64,000 bases of DNA from Limnoperna fortunei (GCA_944474755.1 OX104113.1:50173644-50237643); one strand, 5' to 3'; counted from the first letter of the stretch, positions 10,698-22,240 are shown. The notes: generated from the sequence alone by a model not told the origin. Program-made: numbers and translations.

Positions 10698-10839
10698 AAA
10701 TGCACCACAGTGCTCGGACCTAACTGCCAAATATGTTGTTTTGTTTCTCGTACCGAAGATTCGGTGGCCAGGTCCATTAGCATTCAAGATGTATTAGAAG
10801 ACGACATTCGATTACCCTTTACCACGCGATCCGCGTTGC

Positions 10840-11615
10840 TTCAGGTTTAGTCCGATTGTCCTAATCTACGACGCACGCACGCACATTTGAAACAGGGCAC
10901 AAGACCTTCAAAGAAATTGACAAACGTTAAAGACGTTAAGCGGTATCTTAGTGTTGCATCAGTAGCCAAGGATGGATTATTAGTCGTCCGAAGAAATGAT
11001 TCTTGAGCACCGCCTAGCGAATTAATAATCGTTCCCCGTAGTGTACTTGATTGATTAGTAACCGCGTTGCACATAAAATTAGACTACCCATCAAAGCATC
11101 TGTTGAATTTAGTTTTGAAGCGGTTCTTTTATGCTCTTGATATGAGCAAGGCAGTAGATACCGTAAGCGACTTGGGCCACACATGTGCGTCACTTAAGAA
11201 GTTTCCGAAAACCTTAGTTAAACAATCGTCTGATGATCCACCTGATTTAGCTAGCATATCTTTTGCAGCCGACGTCATGAAACGGAACCGACAACTGATC
11301 CTCATTGTGCGTGAAACAGTTACTTCGTATACTAGCTCCTGTTTTTTGACACACTACGCGATGACCTTGTACGGCTACTTGTTCCGTTAAAACCACTTTG
11401 TGGTCCCAGCTGTGTCGTGAAGGTCGACCGTGCCCCCGGTTTTAGATCCCTTCTGGACTACCCGTACTTGAGACAATTGAATATATCTGTGGAAGTTGGT
11501 CGAATTAAAAATCCCAATAAAAACCCCGTCGCAGAAAAGGCAATCGCCAAGTTTTAAGATGAATTACTACGAGAAGAGAACGGTCAGTCACCGATTTCTG
11601 AACTCACGTTGACAA
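10840..11615 (+). pseudogene. Gypsy-like integrase remnant
   Basis: Fragments in alternating frames: [36 protein letters not shown], then LDYPSKHLLNLVLKRFFYAL and HTCASLKKFPKTL, the zinc-binding (HHCC) module, in which the second His has become Tyr (DYPSK) and one Cys is Gly. ISFAADVMKRNRQLILIVRE holds the first catalytic Asp of the integrase core. Downstream to 11600 the frame is lost. The enzyme would have inserted the cDNA. Confidence 0.75.
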
Positions 11616-12290
11616 TTGTTACTACTCGTCTTAATTCACGCCTTCGACAACATGGTCTCTCGTCCCGTGAATTATGGAGACAGCGGAATCAGTTTTCACA
11701 TGACTTTGGAAGTTGATCGTTCCCAGCACACAACCCGCAAGTCCAATCACGGCTATATTAAATTGGCAAAATGCACCAAACCGTGTCGTGAAAATGCCGA
11801 TATTTCCGTTGGTGATTTAGTCTATCGTTATACCGACAAATCAAAATCTCAATCTAGAAACAGGTATCTAGTTGTATGTAAAGACGTCGAATGGTGCTCT
11901 ATAAAGAAATTTTGCGGTAACCAATTGCGTGCTTCTTCCTACAAAGTCAAACTTGAAGAATGTTTTAAGGTACAGTCAACTGTTCGCCCGGATACCGTTA
12001 AACCCCGATCAAACGAATCCGATTCTGAAACCGAGGAAAACTATGCAAAATTTTTCAAACCAACAAACGACCACCAACCTAATTAGGTGGAATCGCCACC
12101 CATCTTAATTTCGGAAGCTGGTAACGATCCGGGAAGTTCCGAACAACCCCACCTAATACATGTAGATGATAACACTGCAGCAGAATCTAATCACAGTATT
12201 CCAAAAACCCCTAAACGCCCCCTTCGTAACCGGTCAGACCTAAAGATGCCTACCAAATGTAAAGATACCGTCAAGTATAAACTGCTCTAA
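11616..12290 (+). pseudogene. C-terminal Pol tail remnant of the LTR element
   Basis: An open frame with ISVGDLVYRYTDKSKSQSRN, a small basic beta-rich module like the C-terminal domain of integrases (the place where SKSQSRNRYLVV replaces a GPY/F-type core), then a long polar acidic tail (SNESDSETEENYAKFF). An in-frame TAG at 12084-12086 interrupts; the frame resumes as VESPPILISEAGND and ends with TAA at 12290. Confidence 0.65.
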
Positions 12291-12480
12291 TGTTAATAGT
12301 TATGTGTTTTGTGTATATTGTTTCGTTATTTTGCCTGCAAATAATTCGGACATTTGATTACATCTGCAGAACTATATCAGTAACAAGAGTTTGCAACCTT
12401 TTTTTATTTACTTTTTGATTTTAACATCCATTTTAATGGCGCACATAGTTATTGTGTTACTCCTTTTTTGTTGTAAAAAA
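12291..12480. other. 3' leader of LTR element
   Basis: Non-coding stretch between the Pol stop and the polypurine tract; no features seen beyond AT-richness. Confidence 0.5.
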
Positions 12481-12496
12481 TAGAGAGAAAAAGAGA
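12481..12496 (+). promoter_or_regulatory. Polypurine tract
   Basis: tagagagaaaaagaga lies just upstream of the 3' LTR, the expected position for the plus-strand primer of an LTR retrotransposon. Confidence 0.65.
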
Positions 12497-12501
12497 TATT
12501 G

Positions 12502-12671
12502 CGCCAATCATTATGTATTATGTTGTATTGTAATGTGTATGTTTCCCTTATGTACCTCACAATGATTATGCTTTGTAGCCGGGTTATGTCCCTCGGGACT
12601 GCATTTTTGCCTGTTTAATAAACGTGTCTACCATTATTCTGTTGTGCTTTTTGTTTCTCCTCATACTGGCG
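12502..12671 (+). repeat. 3' LTR of Gypsy-like element
   Basis: A 170-bp partner of the 5' LTR with the same ends (cgccaat...tactggcg). It differs by scattered substitutions and a 4-bp deletion (tttggccggg against ctcggg). The ~10% divergence shows an old insertion. No convincing target duplication flanks the pair. Confidence 0.8.
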
Positions 12672-12829
12672 CAAGTCTCGTATCCTCTATATATCAACGT
12701 AACGAATTCAAGTACAATTAAGCCAATTGTAAAATATCGTCTGATGAGCCTGACGAATTTGAGTGCTTTTCTGAATCAGAAATTTTGCAAGCCGAGGTAA
12801 GATATCAACAACAATTGTTGAATTTAGAC

Positions 12830-13250
12830 ATGTACTGGTCAACAGATTCCTTTCTTAACGCACCAATATTCTCAAAAACAATAGCACGTCATCGATTTAC
12901 ACAAATTTTAAGATATTTACATTTATCAAATTCAACACTGGAACCGCTTCCTGGTTAACCAAACCTTGATCCATTGTATAAGATAAAGACATTAGTCGAA
13001 CATTTCAACAACAGCTTTCAACGTAAATACAATCCAAGACGAAATATTACAATTCATGAATCAATGATTCCTTTTAAAGTACGCGTTCAGTTTAGAGAGT
13101 ATATGCCTCAAAAACCCACCAAATGGGATATAAAGGTTTGGATGGTTGCGGAGTCAGAAAGTAGATACATTTATTACTTTGACAACAACAACAACAAATT
13201 GTTTATTTGCCAATCACGGCGCCCACAGTGGGCAGTGAAATTAAATATAT
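12830..13250 (+). pseudogene. piggyBac transposase remnant, N-terminal/central part
   Basis: Reads as DMYWSTDSFLNAPIFSKTIA, RHRFTQILRYLHLSNST and then NPRRNITIHESMIPFK, YMPQKPTKWDIKVWMVAES: the conserved core of piggyBac-type DDE transposases (DDE_Tnp_1_7). The position that holds the first catalytic Asp (usual form DESM or DEQ) is His here (HESM), so this copy is dead even without the stop at about 12957. A LINE fragment in the opposite orientation separates it from the C-terminal part at 14836-15605. The upstream stretch 12672-12829 has an acidic Asp/Glu/Ser-rich remnant typical of piggyBac N-termini. Confidence 0.82.
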
Positions 13251-13264
13251 AAATTAAGATTGAT

Positions 13265-14835
13265 TATCAATGATTATTAAAGATAAAACTAAACAAATGA
13301 CAATTTGACGGACTCATCTTTCGTCTGATATAAATAGTGATACTTCTGGGCAGTAAAACCAACTTACGACTTTAGTTTAATTCACAATATCATAAACAAT
13401 TTGTAATTTGTCCACGCAAACATATAATTTAATTTAAAGAGTCTATATATTCGTAATTTATTTCCATGGTTTATAACTTTTCTTTCATCGTAAAATAGTT
13501 GTCTTTTCCATAGAGTTTCAAATTTTAATTACAGTCTTTCTTATATTAAGTTTTCTTGATAGGATGTAGTTTTCATTAATATCAGCTCGTTTTAAAATTG
13601 CATTTATAAAGCTTATCCAAGAATTAGAGCCACTATTATGTAAATTTTCAGAGGATTTTAGAGCATTTATTAAAAGTTTTTAATCTTTTCCAAAAGCAAA
13701 TCATATTTTTTAAAATTTCAAGCATCAGAGGATATCAACCCAGTTCTCCATATACAGTAAGTTTTGGGGTTCTTTTTCCAATACCAAAAGAGAAGCGAGC
13801 TAGTTTAAGATTTACTTTTTCTTTAACAATATTCATGCATAAATTTTTAAAGTATTTGTCTTGAATTAGTTTGTTTGAGTCAAAATAGCCCCCATATCTC
13901 AGAGGCATTCAACAATACTGGTTTAACCGTATGATCAAAAATGTGAATAAGTGTATTTATATTTGGTTTAAAATGTGTAAAATATTTGGTATATTTAAAG
14001 AAGGCTTTATGTCCCTTTTTATACAATATATTTTTTGCTTCTGAAAAACTTCTTGATGCATTTATAGTTATTCCAAGGTAATTATAATGCCTACATACTT
14101 CTACTGTCGTCTTTGTAAAGTAGGTTAACATCTCATAGTCTCTCGTAGAGTTAAATATCAACACATTTTGTCTTTTCTATATTTACTTCAAATCCCCAAA
14201 TTGTCACAATATGCACTTAATTTATCTAAAGAATTGTGAAGCCTTTCTTTGATTCTGGCAGTTAATCTATTCATCCGTATAAAGTAAGCAGTTAATTGAT
14301 ATCTCAGATAACGGGACTGTTCAATAACTGGCGTCTTTCATTGTTTCGACGTCATTAATAAAAATTTAAAAAAGACTAGGGCTTAAAGTCTAACCCCAAC
14401 TGATGATCTAAAGTCAGCAGTTAAACTTTTACGTGCTTTTACACCCATTACATTATACATACTTATTATTATTCTATAAAAATAAGTGCCTATACCAATT
14501 TCGGAGAGTTTATAAAAAAACCCTGTATGGTTTACTGCATCAAATGCTTTTTTAAAGTCAAGAAAACATGTGTAGAGTAGTTAAGATTTTTTGTGTGTAT
14601 ATTTATCAATTAATCTTTTAGTAAAAATAGATGATCGCTATTTCTCTTTCCTTTGGAAAATCCAATTTGTTCTTTAGATATGATACTATGTTTCAAGAAA
14701 TTTTTCTAGTCTATTAATTAGTATTCTAGTAAATAGTTTTCCTATGGAACTACTAATAGCTATTCACCTGTAGTTTCCAGGGTCTTTTGTGTCACCTGAT
14801 TTTTTTATGAATTGGTGCCAGATATATATCCAGGC
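13265..14835 (-). mobile_element. LINE3 fragment, minus strand, inserted in piggyBac
   Basis: On the minus strand it reads GDTKDPGNYR, ISSSIGKLFTRILINRLEKF, the RT motif A FLDFKKAFDAVNHTGFFYKL, IGTYFYRIIISMYNVMGVKA, then KTKCVLIFN-type sequence, YNYLGITINASRSFSEAKN, HIFDHTVKPVLLNASEIWGL and ARFSFGIGKRTPKLTVYGEL. This is RT plus C-terminal domain of the same clade as the LINE at 44440-50525. Several frameshifts and stops. The endonuclease is absent, so it is 5'-truncated. Junctions fall inside piggyBac coding sequence near 13255 and 14836; the TSD is unclear. Confidence 0.8.
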
Positions 14836-15605
14836 AAGAAAATGCATCTCCTCAAACACATTTAGCAACTAATGTGGTACGAAGGTGTATTGAGGGTTCA
14901 GAACCCTTCATTGGTCTGTAGGAAAATTTGGGAACAGCTGGATGTGGCACTGTGCGTATTAATAGGAGGAATTTGACCCGTGATATAATGTGAAAATCTC
15001 CAGATGGTGTTGTTTATCGTGGTGACATGCAGTTCCGACAGAATGGTTGACTTCTTGCTACTTCGTTTATGGTCAGTTCAGTAGGCAGCAAATTGACTGC
15101 CCTAAGGCTGTAGCAGACTACACATGCAACATGCGTCGGGTTGACATTGCCGACCAATACATCCAATATTATTGTTATAACCATAAGACTCTGAAGTGGT
15201 CAAAGAAAGTATTTTTTGTTTTCTTGATGGGAAAATTCAATGCTTTCAGAAATTTAGTAACAATCATCCATCTATCACATTCTTAGATACTTCTCATTGT
15301 CTGTTGCTAAAGACCTTGTCGCCGGCTACTCCGCAAATATTCGTCTAGGAAGACCACCCGGAGTTCCAAATGAAGTGAGACTTGTGGAGAAACACACGCC
15401 CGTATCTCTAAATGGGAAATCCAAATGCCATCTTTGCTATGTTCGACTCGGAAAAATGGCTTTCAAGACTCAGTTAAACAAACAAAATATGGATGCTATG
15501 ACTGTGGGAAGCACCTATACCTGCCTGAATGCTTTACTAAGTTTCACACACAGGGAAATTATTCTAACTAAATCTTCACGAAATTCTTCATCCTTTTTTG
15601 ATAAC
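14836..15605 (+). pseudogene. piggyBac transposase remnant, C-terminal part
   Basis: Contains TAGCGTVRINRRNLTRD (the GTvR-NR block), then PKAVADYTCNMRRVDIADQY followed by IQYYCYNHKTLKWSKKVFFV, the late core block that carries the third acidic residue (VDxxDQ). It ends with a Cys-rich tail, GKSKCHLCYVRLGK and, in a shifted frame, YGCYDCGKHLYLPECFTKFH. The segment that should carry the second catalytic Asp (DNFYTS type) is missing between ATNVVRRCIEGSEPFIGL and the GTVR block. Frameshifts at about 15045, 15290 and 15490. A second relic of the same family lies at 42455-43195. Confidence 0.8.
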
Positions 15606-16520
15606 TAGTTTATTGTTATTGTTTGTTGATGTTTTTTCTTTGAATTTAATTGAAATGGTTTTGTTGATGTTTCTTTGAAATTTGAGTTTTCAATAATAAA
15701 AAGCTTAGAATTTAATAAGGAATCCGTATGCAGTTGCACTCAGGCAGTAAAACACTGGATTTCTGCTATTATTGGTAAGTGCTCATAGGATAATCCTATC
15801 TTCTTTGGTTCCATTTTTTCTGCATATTTTATCTGCAAATTTCAATAGACAGTATACAAATAAACTAAAAACAATATAATGTACAAAATTAAATATATGA
15901 AACAAATTGTAATAGTAATCTCAGATTAAATAGGCGACCATTAAAACTACATTATTTTCTCTTGAATTAAAAAACTAATGGTATATTTGTTTTTTTTTGT
16001 TATATATTATATATTGTAATTCATTTTTTCTGGTATTTTCATTACGATATGTTGCCAAACTACGGAGATACTTACGTCAAGCACATGCCTAATTAAATAA
16101 AAAATCGCCACGAAAACTTACGAAAAAAAACCAATTCAGCAATTGAAGTATTAAACGGGGTCAATAACCACGTGGACAGGTCATAAGCTGAATCTCCCAA
16201 AAGGTGAGTGATATAAAGAAACATTGCTTCTTGGTTATCTTCTTTTTTTAAACAGTGGCGAATTTTTTAAGACTCGAGAGTCATGCACTGAACCCGGCCA
16301 ACCAAAAAAAAAAATATAAAAAATGCATACTTGAGTAACAGACTGCTTGCAAATTAATTGATGCAAATGATTTGCGATTTAGTTCTCTGGACAAACCATT
16401 GGTGTCTTTATGGGGATGTGACTGCCACGATTGGCTCGTAGGACCCATAGAAAGCCTTTCAAATTCTTTATTCCTTGGACAATCTCTTGAGCTTTTTGTT
16501 CTTCTGGAAATTGATATATT
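15606..16520. other. Gene-free AT-rich spacer
   Basis: No coding or repeat signal that I can support, apart from short homopolymer runs of A or T. Confidence 0.6.
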
Positions 16521-16797
16521 TTACATCCTATTACATAAAATTCATTTTAGGTTTTGCCGAATCTAAATTCAATCTTGCTGTATGCCATGCAAGTTATGAA
16601 ATGTAATGGTATGTACAAAAATTATAAGAAAGAAACTCGGAATGAAATGTTTTATAGTTTTACATCCTATTACATAAAATTCATTTTAGGTTTTGCCGAT
16701 TCTAAATTCAATCTTGCTGTATGCCATGCAAGTTATGAAATGTAATGGTATGTACACAAATTATAAGAAAGAACCTCGGAATGAAATGTTTTATAGT
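16521..16797 (+). repeat. 138-bp tandem duplication
   Basis: Two near-identical units start with ttttacatcctattacataa at 16521 and 16659. They differ at only a few positions (for example aaactcgg against aacctcgg). The duplicated segment abuts a Gypsy integrase relic and may derive from it, but no domain is recognisable within the unit. Confidence 0.8.
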
Positions 16798-16799
16798 TA

Positions 16800-17215
16800 T
16801 AACCCCAGTATAAGCCACCTAAAAGAAGCTCAGCTATCTGATGAAGTAACAATTATGCTAGTAAAGTGGAAAAAAGAAGAGATTAAAGAAACATAGCATT
16901 TAAGTCAAGAATTAAAGTTTTTTCTGGGAAAGGCTGGATTTTTTCATTTTAGTAAATGAAATTCTGTATAGAAAGTGGGAAAAAAAACTTGCAGAAATTT
17001 GATGTTTGTTCGGTTGTATCTCTGCACAATCCTAAAAACAACCCCCAAAGGGTTTATGTCCTAAACTTTAAAAAAATTGGGAAGGTCCCTGTGTGGTGGT
17101 AGACAAATTAAATGATGTGACAGAATACAGAGTAGCCTTAAAAGTTTCTCAGAAGTGGTACGCCAGGTTCGATTGAAACATTATAAAGGAGATTATCAAC
17201 CTAATACATATACAA
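16800..17215 (+). pseudogene. Gypsy integrase remnant, internally deleted
   Basis: The 5' part reads SHLKEAQLSDEVTIMLVKWK and SQELKFFLGKAGFF, the stretch that precedes the integrase zinc finger in many Gypsy elements. The 3' part (about 17046-17200) reads PKL, a stop, then KNWEGPCVVVDKLNDVTEYR, a clear relative of the W-GPY/F module that ends Gypsy integrases. The catalytic core between them is deleted. It differs from the LTR element at 8157-12671. Confidence 0.65.
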
Positions 17216-17311
17216 AACATCAATCTATCGTGCACGGGTTCTTGATTTTCTATGATGCCACACATCCAATATAAATACAAAATAATACAAATGTTTCTTT
17301 TATTAAATAGC

Positions 17312-17395
17312 CATTATTTGATTATGGGAGACTTTAACTACAAGGAGATAGATTGGGTAAAAGGAGAAAAAAGTGTAAGTGACGTTCACCCTGCT
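17312..17395 (+). pseudogene. LINE endonuclease scrap
   Basis: The reading YLIMGDFNYKEIDWVKGE contains the GDFN motif of LINE AP-type endonucleases in its usual context (IMGDFNY..I.W). Only about 80 bp is recognisable. It cannot be assigned to one of the other LINEs in the window. Confidence 0.5.
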
Positions 17396-17554
17396 ACTAG
17401 GTTTTGCTGTTGATATTGTCGGTTGTAACTGTTACAAAGTCGGTCATAAAATCGGTTGGTTGACTTATTTATTGTGAATAACATAAATTATAATGTTATT
17501 AATAACCTTTCTGTTTATTTTTTTATGAAACAGTTGTCATGCATAATTTACCAT

Positions 17555-17720
17555 AAAAAATAGACGTGATTTGATTATCAGTTTTTGCTGATTGACAGCC
17601 TATAAAAAGGGGGCTTGCGCCAACTTTCTCCAGATATTGTATCTCAATTCCTGCAAGAGCGAGACTGATCTTGTGATCGAACTTTATTTCAACCTTGTGT
17701 ATTGAATAATTAAATCAACC
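17555..17720 (+). promoter_or_regulatory. Possible solo LTR or promoter with TATA box
   Basis: cctataaaaaggggg at 17600-17614 is a strong TATA-like word followed about 30 bp on by aactttctcc, then gagcgagactgatc and ttgtgtattgaataat, an arrangement like the U3-R-U5 of a Gypsy LTR. It follows the Gypsy integrase relic, so it could be that element's 3' LTR. No partner LTR is visible, so this is tentative. The flanking 17396-18110 holds no gene. Confidence 0.3.
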
Positions 17721-18111
17721 ACCATGAGGTGTGAAGATAAATTTAGGTCCACTATAAGGTTGGTAGGTTGGCTTATGTAAAGTAGCCATGTGACGTCGGC
17801 TTTCAATCTTCTAAAGTCCCTTTTCAACCTTCTACCTTTATTTGTTTATTGGTTGTCAAGACTTTTGAACGTTAAAGAATTATTAACATGGTTGAAAGTT
17901 CAACTTGGTATGATTTAATATTATTTATTTAAAATTCTGAATTTGAAAGATCAACCTTTAACCGTTAGTCCAGTCACCCTTCGTACAAAGAATGGTTAAG
18001 GCTGTTTATATATACCTTGTATAAATTGTAAATAGTATGATGTACAGAGAGTATTTTATCCCGACTTTGTCTAATTCAACCTTCATACCAAAGCAAAGGC
18101 CCGCTCCAAAT

Positions 18112-18180
18112 TAAGTTTTGGTTGAGCTCTTTGTATTCAACATAATTAAGTTTTGGTTGAGCTCTTTGTATTCAACCTTA
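18112..18180 (+). repeat. 34-bp direct tandem repeat
   Basis: The unit taagttttggttgagctctt followed by tgtattcaac occurs twice in immediate succession. The word ttcaacctt recurs loosely from 17680 to 18180. Confidence 0.75.
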
Positions 18181-18550
18181 CATGCGAGTTGCCACTCGCA
18201 TAGAAAAGGTGAAACCGTTACAATAACAAACACAGTAAATTCATAGACTCCAAAATTTTTAGCTATATTTTGCATTATTATATCAATAAAATTAATCTTG
18301 AATTTGATTTGGCACAAGGTATCATGAACAGTGTTTTGCAAAAGGTTTGTTAACCTCAAAGTAGTTAAAAAGAGACCGATATAAAAAATTTTACTTTTGA
18401 GTAGCTAAAAATATAATATTCATCACTTTTCAGTGATAATGAATTAGAGAAAAAAAGAATTACAAGCATTATTTTGATTCATTGAAATAAAAACATCAGG
18501 CAATCAAAATGATTCTTTTAAAACATTCTATTTGTTAACATTGTTTCAAA

Positions 18551-18622
18551 ATGGCTGACGAGCAGCAGCAGACAAGGTTTGCAACTGTCAATGAACAGGG
18601 CCTTTTTGCCAATTTTTCATAA
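18551..18622 (+). CDS. Possible first exon or small ORF
   Basis: ATG opens a 23-codon frame starting MADEQQQTRFATVNEQGLFA and closing with TAA. The composition (Gln/Glu-rich start, RFATVNEQ) is protein-like and differs from AT-rich background. I recall a comparable N-terminus in Crypton-related recombinase proteins of invertebrates, but nothing further of such a gene follows. It may be a decayed exon or chance. Confidence 0.2.
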   Translation: MADEQQQTRFATVNEQGLFANFS

Positions 18623-19939
18623 TTGCTCTAATATTACTATTAATTTTAATTGGAAAAGGTTTTTTTTCAATATAAATGTGATAGTTTACTGTTGTTATTG
18701 TTGAAATAATTGTTATTCCTTTTTGTTAGAGACTTCCAGTGTAAAGGGGAAAAAAAGTCATATAGTAAAATATTCATTAACTATTTTATAGGTTAATACT
18801 TAGTTTTATCAACCCTCAAAAATAATATCTACACTCGCTGTTGGCTCGGTGGATATAAATTTTTCATGGTTGATAAAATCAGGTATTAACTATATCAAAG
18901 CCAATACATGTATATTCTCATTTGGCTTGACAAATATTTAATGAAAATTACACATGGTTTCTTCATTGAGATGATAGTGTTCCTTTTAGACGGTAAAATA
19001 TACTAAACAAACGAATGGAAGCTTAACCTATTCATACGAAATTTTCTTCTGAATTCTTCACCATAATAGTTTGGTATAATAGTTTCCGAATAGTTAAGAA
19101 CGCGTGGTACCTTCCTGTGGTTTCATTTTTATTCGTTAGATATTATTTTCGTTGTTTTAGTGGGCACTACCTACCCCCGAATTCAACTAAGTATTATATC
19201 CCTGGGTGGTTAAGTTATCCATAGCGCATGAACATTGTATAAAAAAAATTTAAACACAAAGTATTCTTTAAGTAAACTTTAAACTTTATACTAGAGATTT
19301 AACAGTATTCGGATTTTTTTTGACGACAAGAAAGAAACAAGATATAGAAACATTATATTATCCTAACCTAACAATATCGTGTAAAAATGTGTACTCCAAA
19401 AATCAAACGGTAAGCTTCCGGTTGTGTATTTTACGCGTATTTTCCTCCATATAGATGATCACCACGAGTTATAAATTAACAATTATATTTATTATTTATC
19501 ATTTTAAAGTAAATTCATCATTAAAGACGTAATGATAATAATTCAAATAAGTTTTTTGTCGTCTACATAGTCCGTAAAATGATCGTGAGAATCTCAAAAG
19601 TGACTTCCTTTTACTATTCAAAATGCTCGCGTTTGAAATAAATAACAGCAGTTAAATATAAACAATATTTTAATGGTTTTTGTCAATGGTATTTCAGTAT
19701 ACTTTGTCGTTACACGTCAGGTAAACTTCACACGCATCCCGTACAATTAGACAAAGCAAAGCGAATCGGGTTATAATTGGATTTAATCAAATAATAATTC
19801 TTTGTTAAAACAACTAAAAAATGCTTAAATTCACCAAAATAACGATTTTAGCATTAAGGGTACGAATTTATATATCCAACAAAATGGATTTTTTTTCCTC
19901 AATCCACGAAAATTGATACCAACGAATAATAATGTTTCT
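18623..19939. other. Gene-free AT-rich stretch
   Basis: No coding, RNA or repeat feature that I can support. Confidence 0.6.
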
Positions 19940-20026
19940 TAGGCTTCCTACCCCAATAAAAACTACACGCCATGATAAAGCTAAAAAATGCTGAAAGTGG
20001 CGTTAAATAATATTCAAACAAACAAA
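19940..20026 (+). mobile_element. SINE family B, 3' fragment (copy 3)
   Basis: Starts at aggcttcctaccccaat and ends with the hairpin arms acgcca and tggcgt followed by ttaaataatattc and (aaac)n. It matches the 3' half of the 2624-2850 element in the opposite orientation. 5'-truncated; no TSD resolved. Confidence 0.7.
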
Positions 20027-20033
20027 CAATACA

Positions 20034-20190
20034 TTAGCACTAACCTTTGTGTGGAGAGGGGAATAAAAAAACCGTTATATTGAAAAATACAGAGTTAAAC
20101 TTTACTATATATGATGGGATTTTCCCATACACATGCGGATAGAAAACATCTAAACGAGGAAAACTACAGATAGAGTAAAACTTTTGAAAC
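20034..20190 (+). repeat. Degenerate unit related to 26290-26600
   Basis: Shares gcactaa...gtgtggagaggg, gaaaaatacagag and aactttactatatatgatg with the degenerate tandem repeat at 26290-26600. This is a dispersed copy of an unnamed repeat; no coding signal. Confidence 0.45.
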
Positions 20191-20426
20191 TGAAGGTTTT
20201 TTGTCATATTTTGCATTCAAGGTTGACAATAATTTTCGATTTATGTTTAAAAGTGGTCTTTACATTATGATATTTTCTTATTCTTATGGTTAGCACATGT
20301 TAGACACAAGTTATATATAATCTGGTATATAAAAATGAAAAAAGAAAAAATATCATCCTCAATATCGTAAATTGCAAAGTGCTATAGCGCATGCATTTTC
20401 ATAAGTAAACCTAATAGATTTATTGA

Positions 20427-20480
20427 TTGATGTTTAAAGTCCAGCAAGCAATATTTTGGCTTTATTCAGGAGGTGAACAA
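20427..20480 (-). mobile_element. SINE family A, short 3' fragment
   Basis: gattgatgtttaaagtccag followed by caagcaatattttggct and ttattcaggagg is a degenerate copy of the shared 3' hairpin and (caat)n tail. Only the last ~55 bp of the element is present. Confidence 0.6.
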
Positions 20481-21712
20481 GTTGATAAAAAAAATGATAG
20501 GGAGTAGGACAGGACTTGTTGGTGAAAAAGAGATGACGTAGCAGGCAACAACAAAATGTTATGGAAAGAGATAGTGACAACACCATTATTGCAAAGCGGA
20601 AATCTGAATTATGCATGAATGTCACGAAATACGTAACGGAAATAATTCAATAAAAATATCAAGAAAAATGACTTTCAGGAACAATAAGACACCTTACTAA
20701 GTCTCTCAAGTAAATATCTGCCATGGTCCTAGATTTTGTGGCTACAAAGAAAATCCTGGTATGAAATACTTTTACTAAAGTTTACCTTACAAGTCAAAAT
20801 GAAGGCATGCAGTTTTTTGAAGAAGCTTGAAAACATTTTTAAATCGGTCTTTGCAAAGGCAACTCTATATTCTGACTCGGCCAAACCCGTGAACGTGCAA
20901 GTAAAGCTCTAAGGCATCTTGACAGTGGAAATAGGAAAGTTCAAACTTTATGGCTAAAGCAACTGCTGCCTGCATTATTCAAGTAATTAATTACTTGTCT
21001 AAGGTTAATAAACTGACAACATTGGATCGGTTTGATTTTCAAATAAATAATATTTGTGTCGCTTGTTCAAGTTTTTGCTTAACCCAGTCTTTTATTATCT
21101 ACCAATGAAAATTAGGATGCAGATTACATTAATGTCTGGTTGAACATCTTATTACAACAGGCTAGACTAAATATATATATCAGTAAAACTTGTAGAAGAA
21201 AAAATAATCATGGATACCCAGAAGTCTTCTTGAAACGGTAAATCAAGAAGAAATACAAAAGAGAGGAAATTATCGTGATGACTTCAATCTCGCAACTTCG
21301 AACCCCAATCACAAAGCATTGCTAATAAAGAAATTCTGATAGGAAATACATGATCTTAAGTATCTGGCCAACTCAAATATGTATAAGCTATATGCAGGTG
21401 ATGCTGGAATGTTGGTAAACAAATTTGGGAAATACGCAATGAAACAATGGAATAAATATAATCCCCTCCATCATGAATTTTGTTCCTAACCGATCTTTAT
21501 TGTAAATGTCTAAAAGCAGGCCGAAGTATGAGGCAGACCTAGCTGTCTCCATGGTGTCCTTAATTTCAAGTTCTACAGGGAAGAACAGTCACCGATTTGT
21601 TTCAATGATTTTATAAAAACACGTCATCTATATAGTGGGACGTGAAACTAAAAGAGAACTAATCTTATTCGTATTCTTCGTATTTTGATGGAGCCATAGT
21701 ATAAATCCGCCT
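20481..21712. other. Gene-free stretch
   Basis: Nothing recognisable; no frame longer than background and no repeat pair seen. Confidence 0.55.
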
Positions 21713-21724
21713 CATACGTATAGA

Positions 21725-22228
21725 TTGATTAATGGTGTTTAACGCCCGAGCAGCATTATTTCAGCTATATTCAGGCGATGAACATGAAATGGATGATAAA
21801 ATGAACATGAAATGATGATGAATAAAAATGGGATGGGACACAAGGAAAAATAGGGGTAACGGATTTTAGATTGTCACTGGCGAATGGGGGGATGGATAGG
21901 GTCGGGCAATTCAGCCTCCTGTAGCGGGATCGAAATCCCTACTCATAGCGAATACTAAAGCAGTGTTCTTTAACGTGCGAGGAACGTGGCATTTTTCCCA
22001 ACACGGTGCACTAATATGGTTTGCGGTCAGGTTTTCTGTATTATGGCCTGACAACCCCAGCTTGCCAGGGGTACCCCATTCAACCACCTGGGGCACACAT
22101 CCCAGTCGGTCTTTAGGCAAACCGACCAGACACGCCGGTCAGGATACTGGGCGCTATTTAGTCGCCTTTTACGACAAGCTAGCGCGACTGCGGTCTATTC
22201 TTTTAGCCACCCGGATACCGCACGGGGC
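21725..22228 (-). mobile_element. SINE-like family D, copy 2
   Basis: 504 bp, ~95% similar to 5197-5708 over its whole length and with identical ends (cacggggc on the plus strand). Exact 12-bp TSDs catacgtataga at 21713-21724 and 22229-22240 bracket it. The (ttga)n tail is shorter than in copy 1. No Pol III box pair at the 5' end, no ORF of substance. Confidence 0.88.
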
Positions 22229-22240
22229 CATACGTATAGA

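Noticed and set aside
17600..17760. Gene start at the ATG near 17724 after the TATA word
   Set aside because: The frame closes after a few codons; an LTR interpretation fits better, though weakly.
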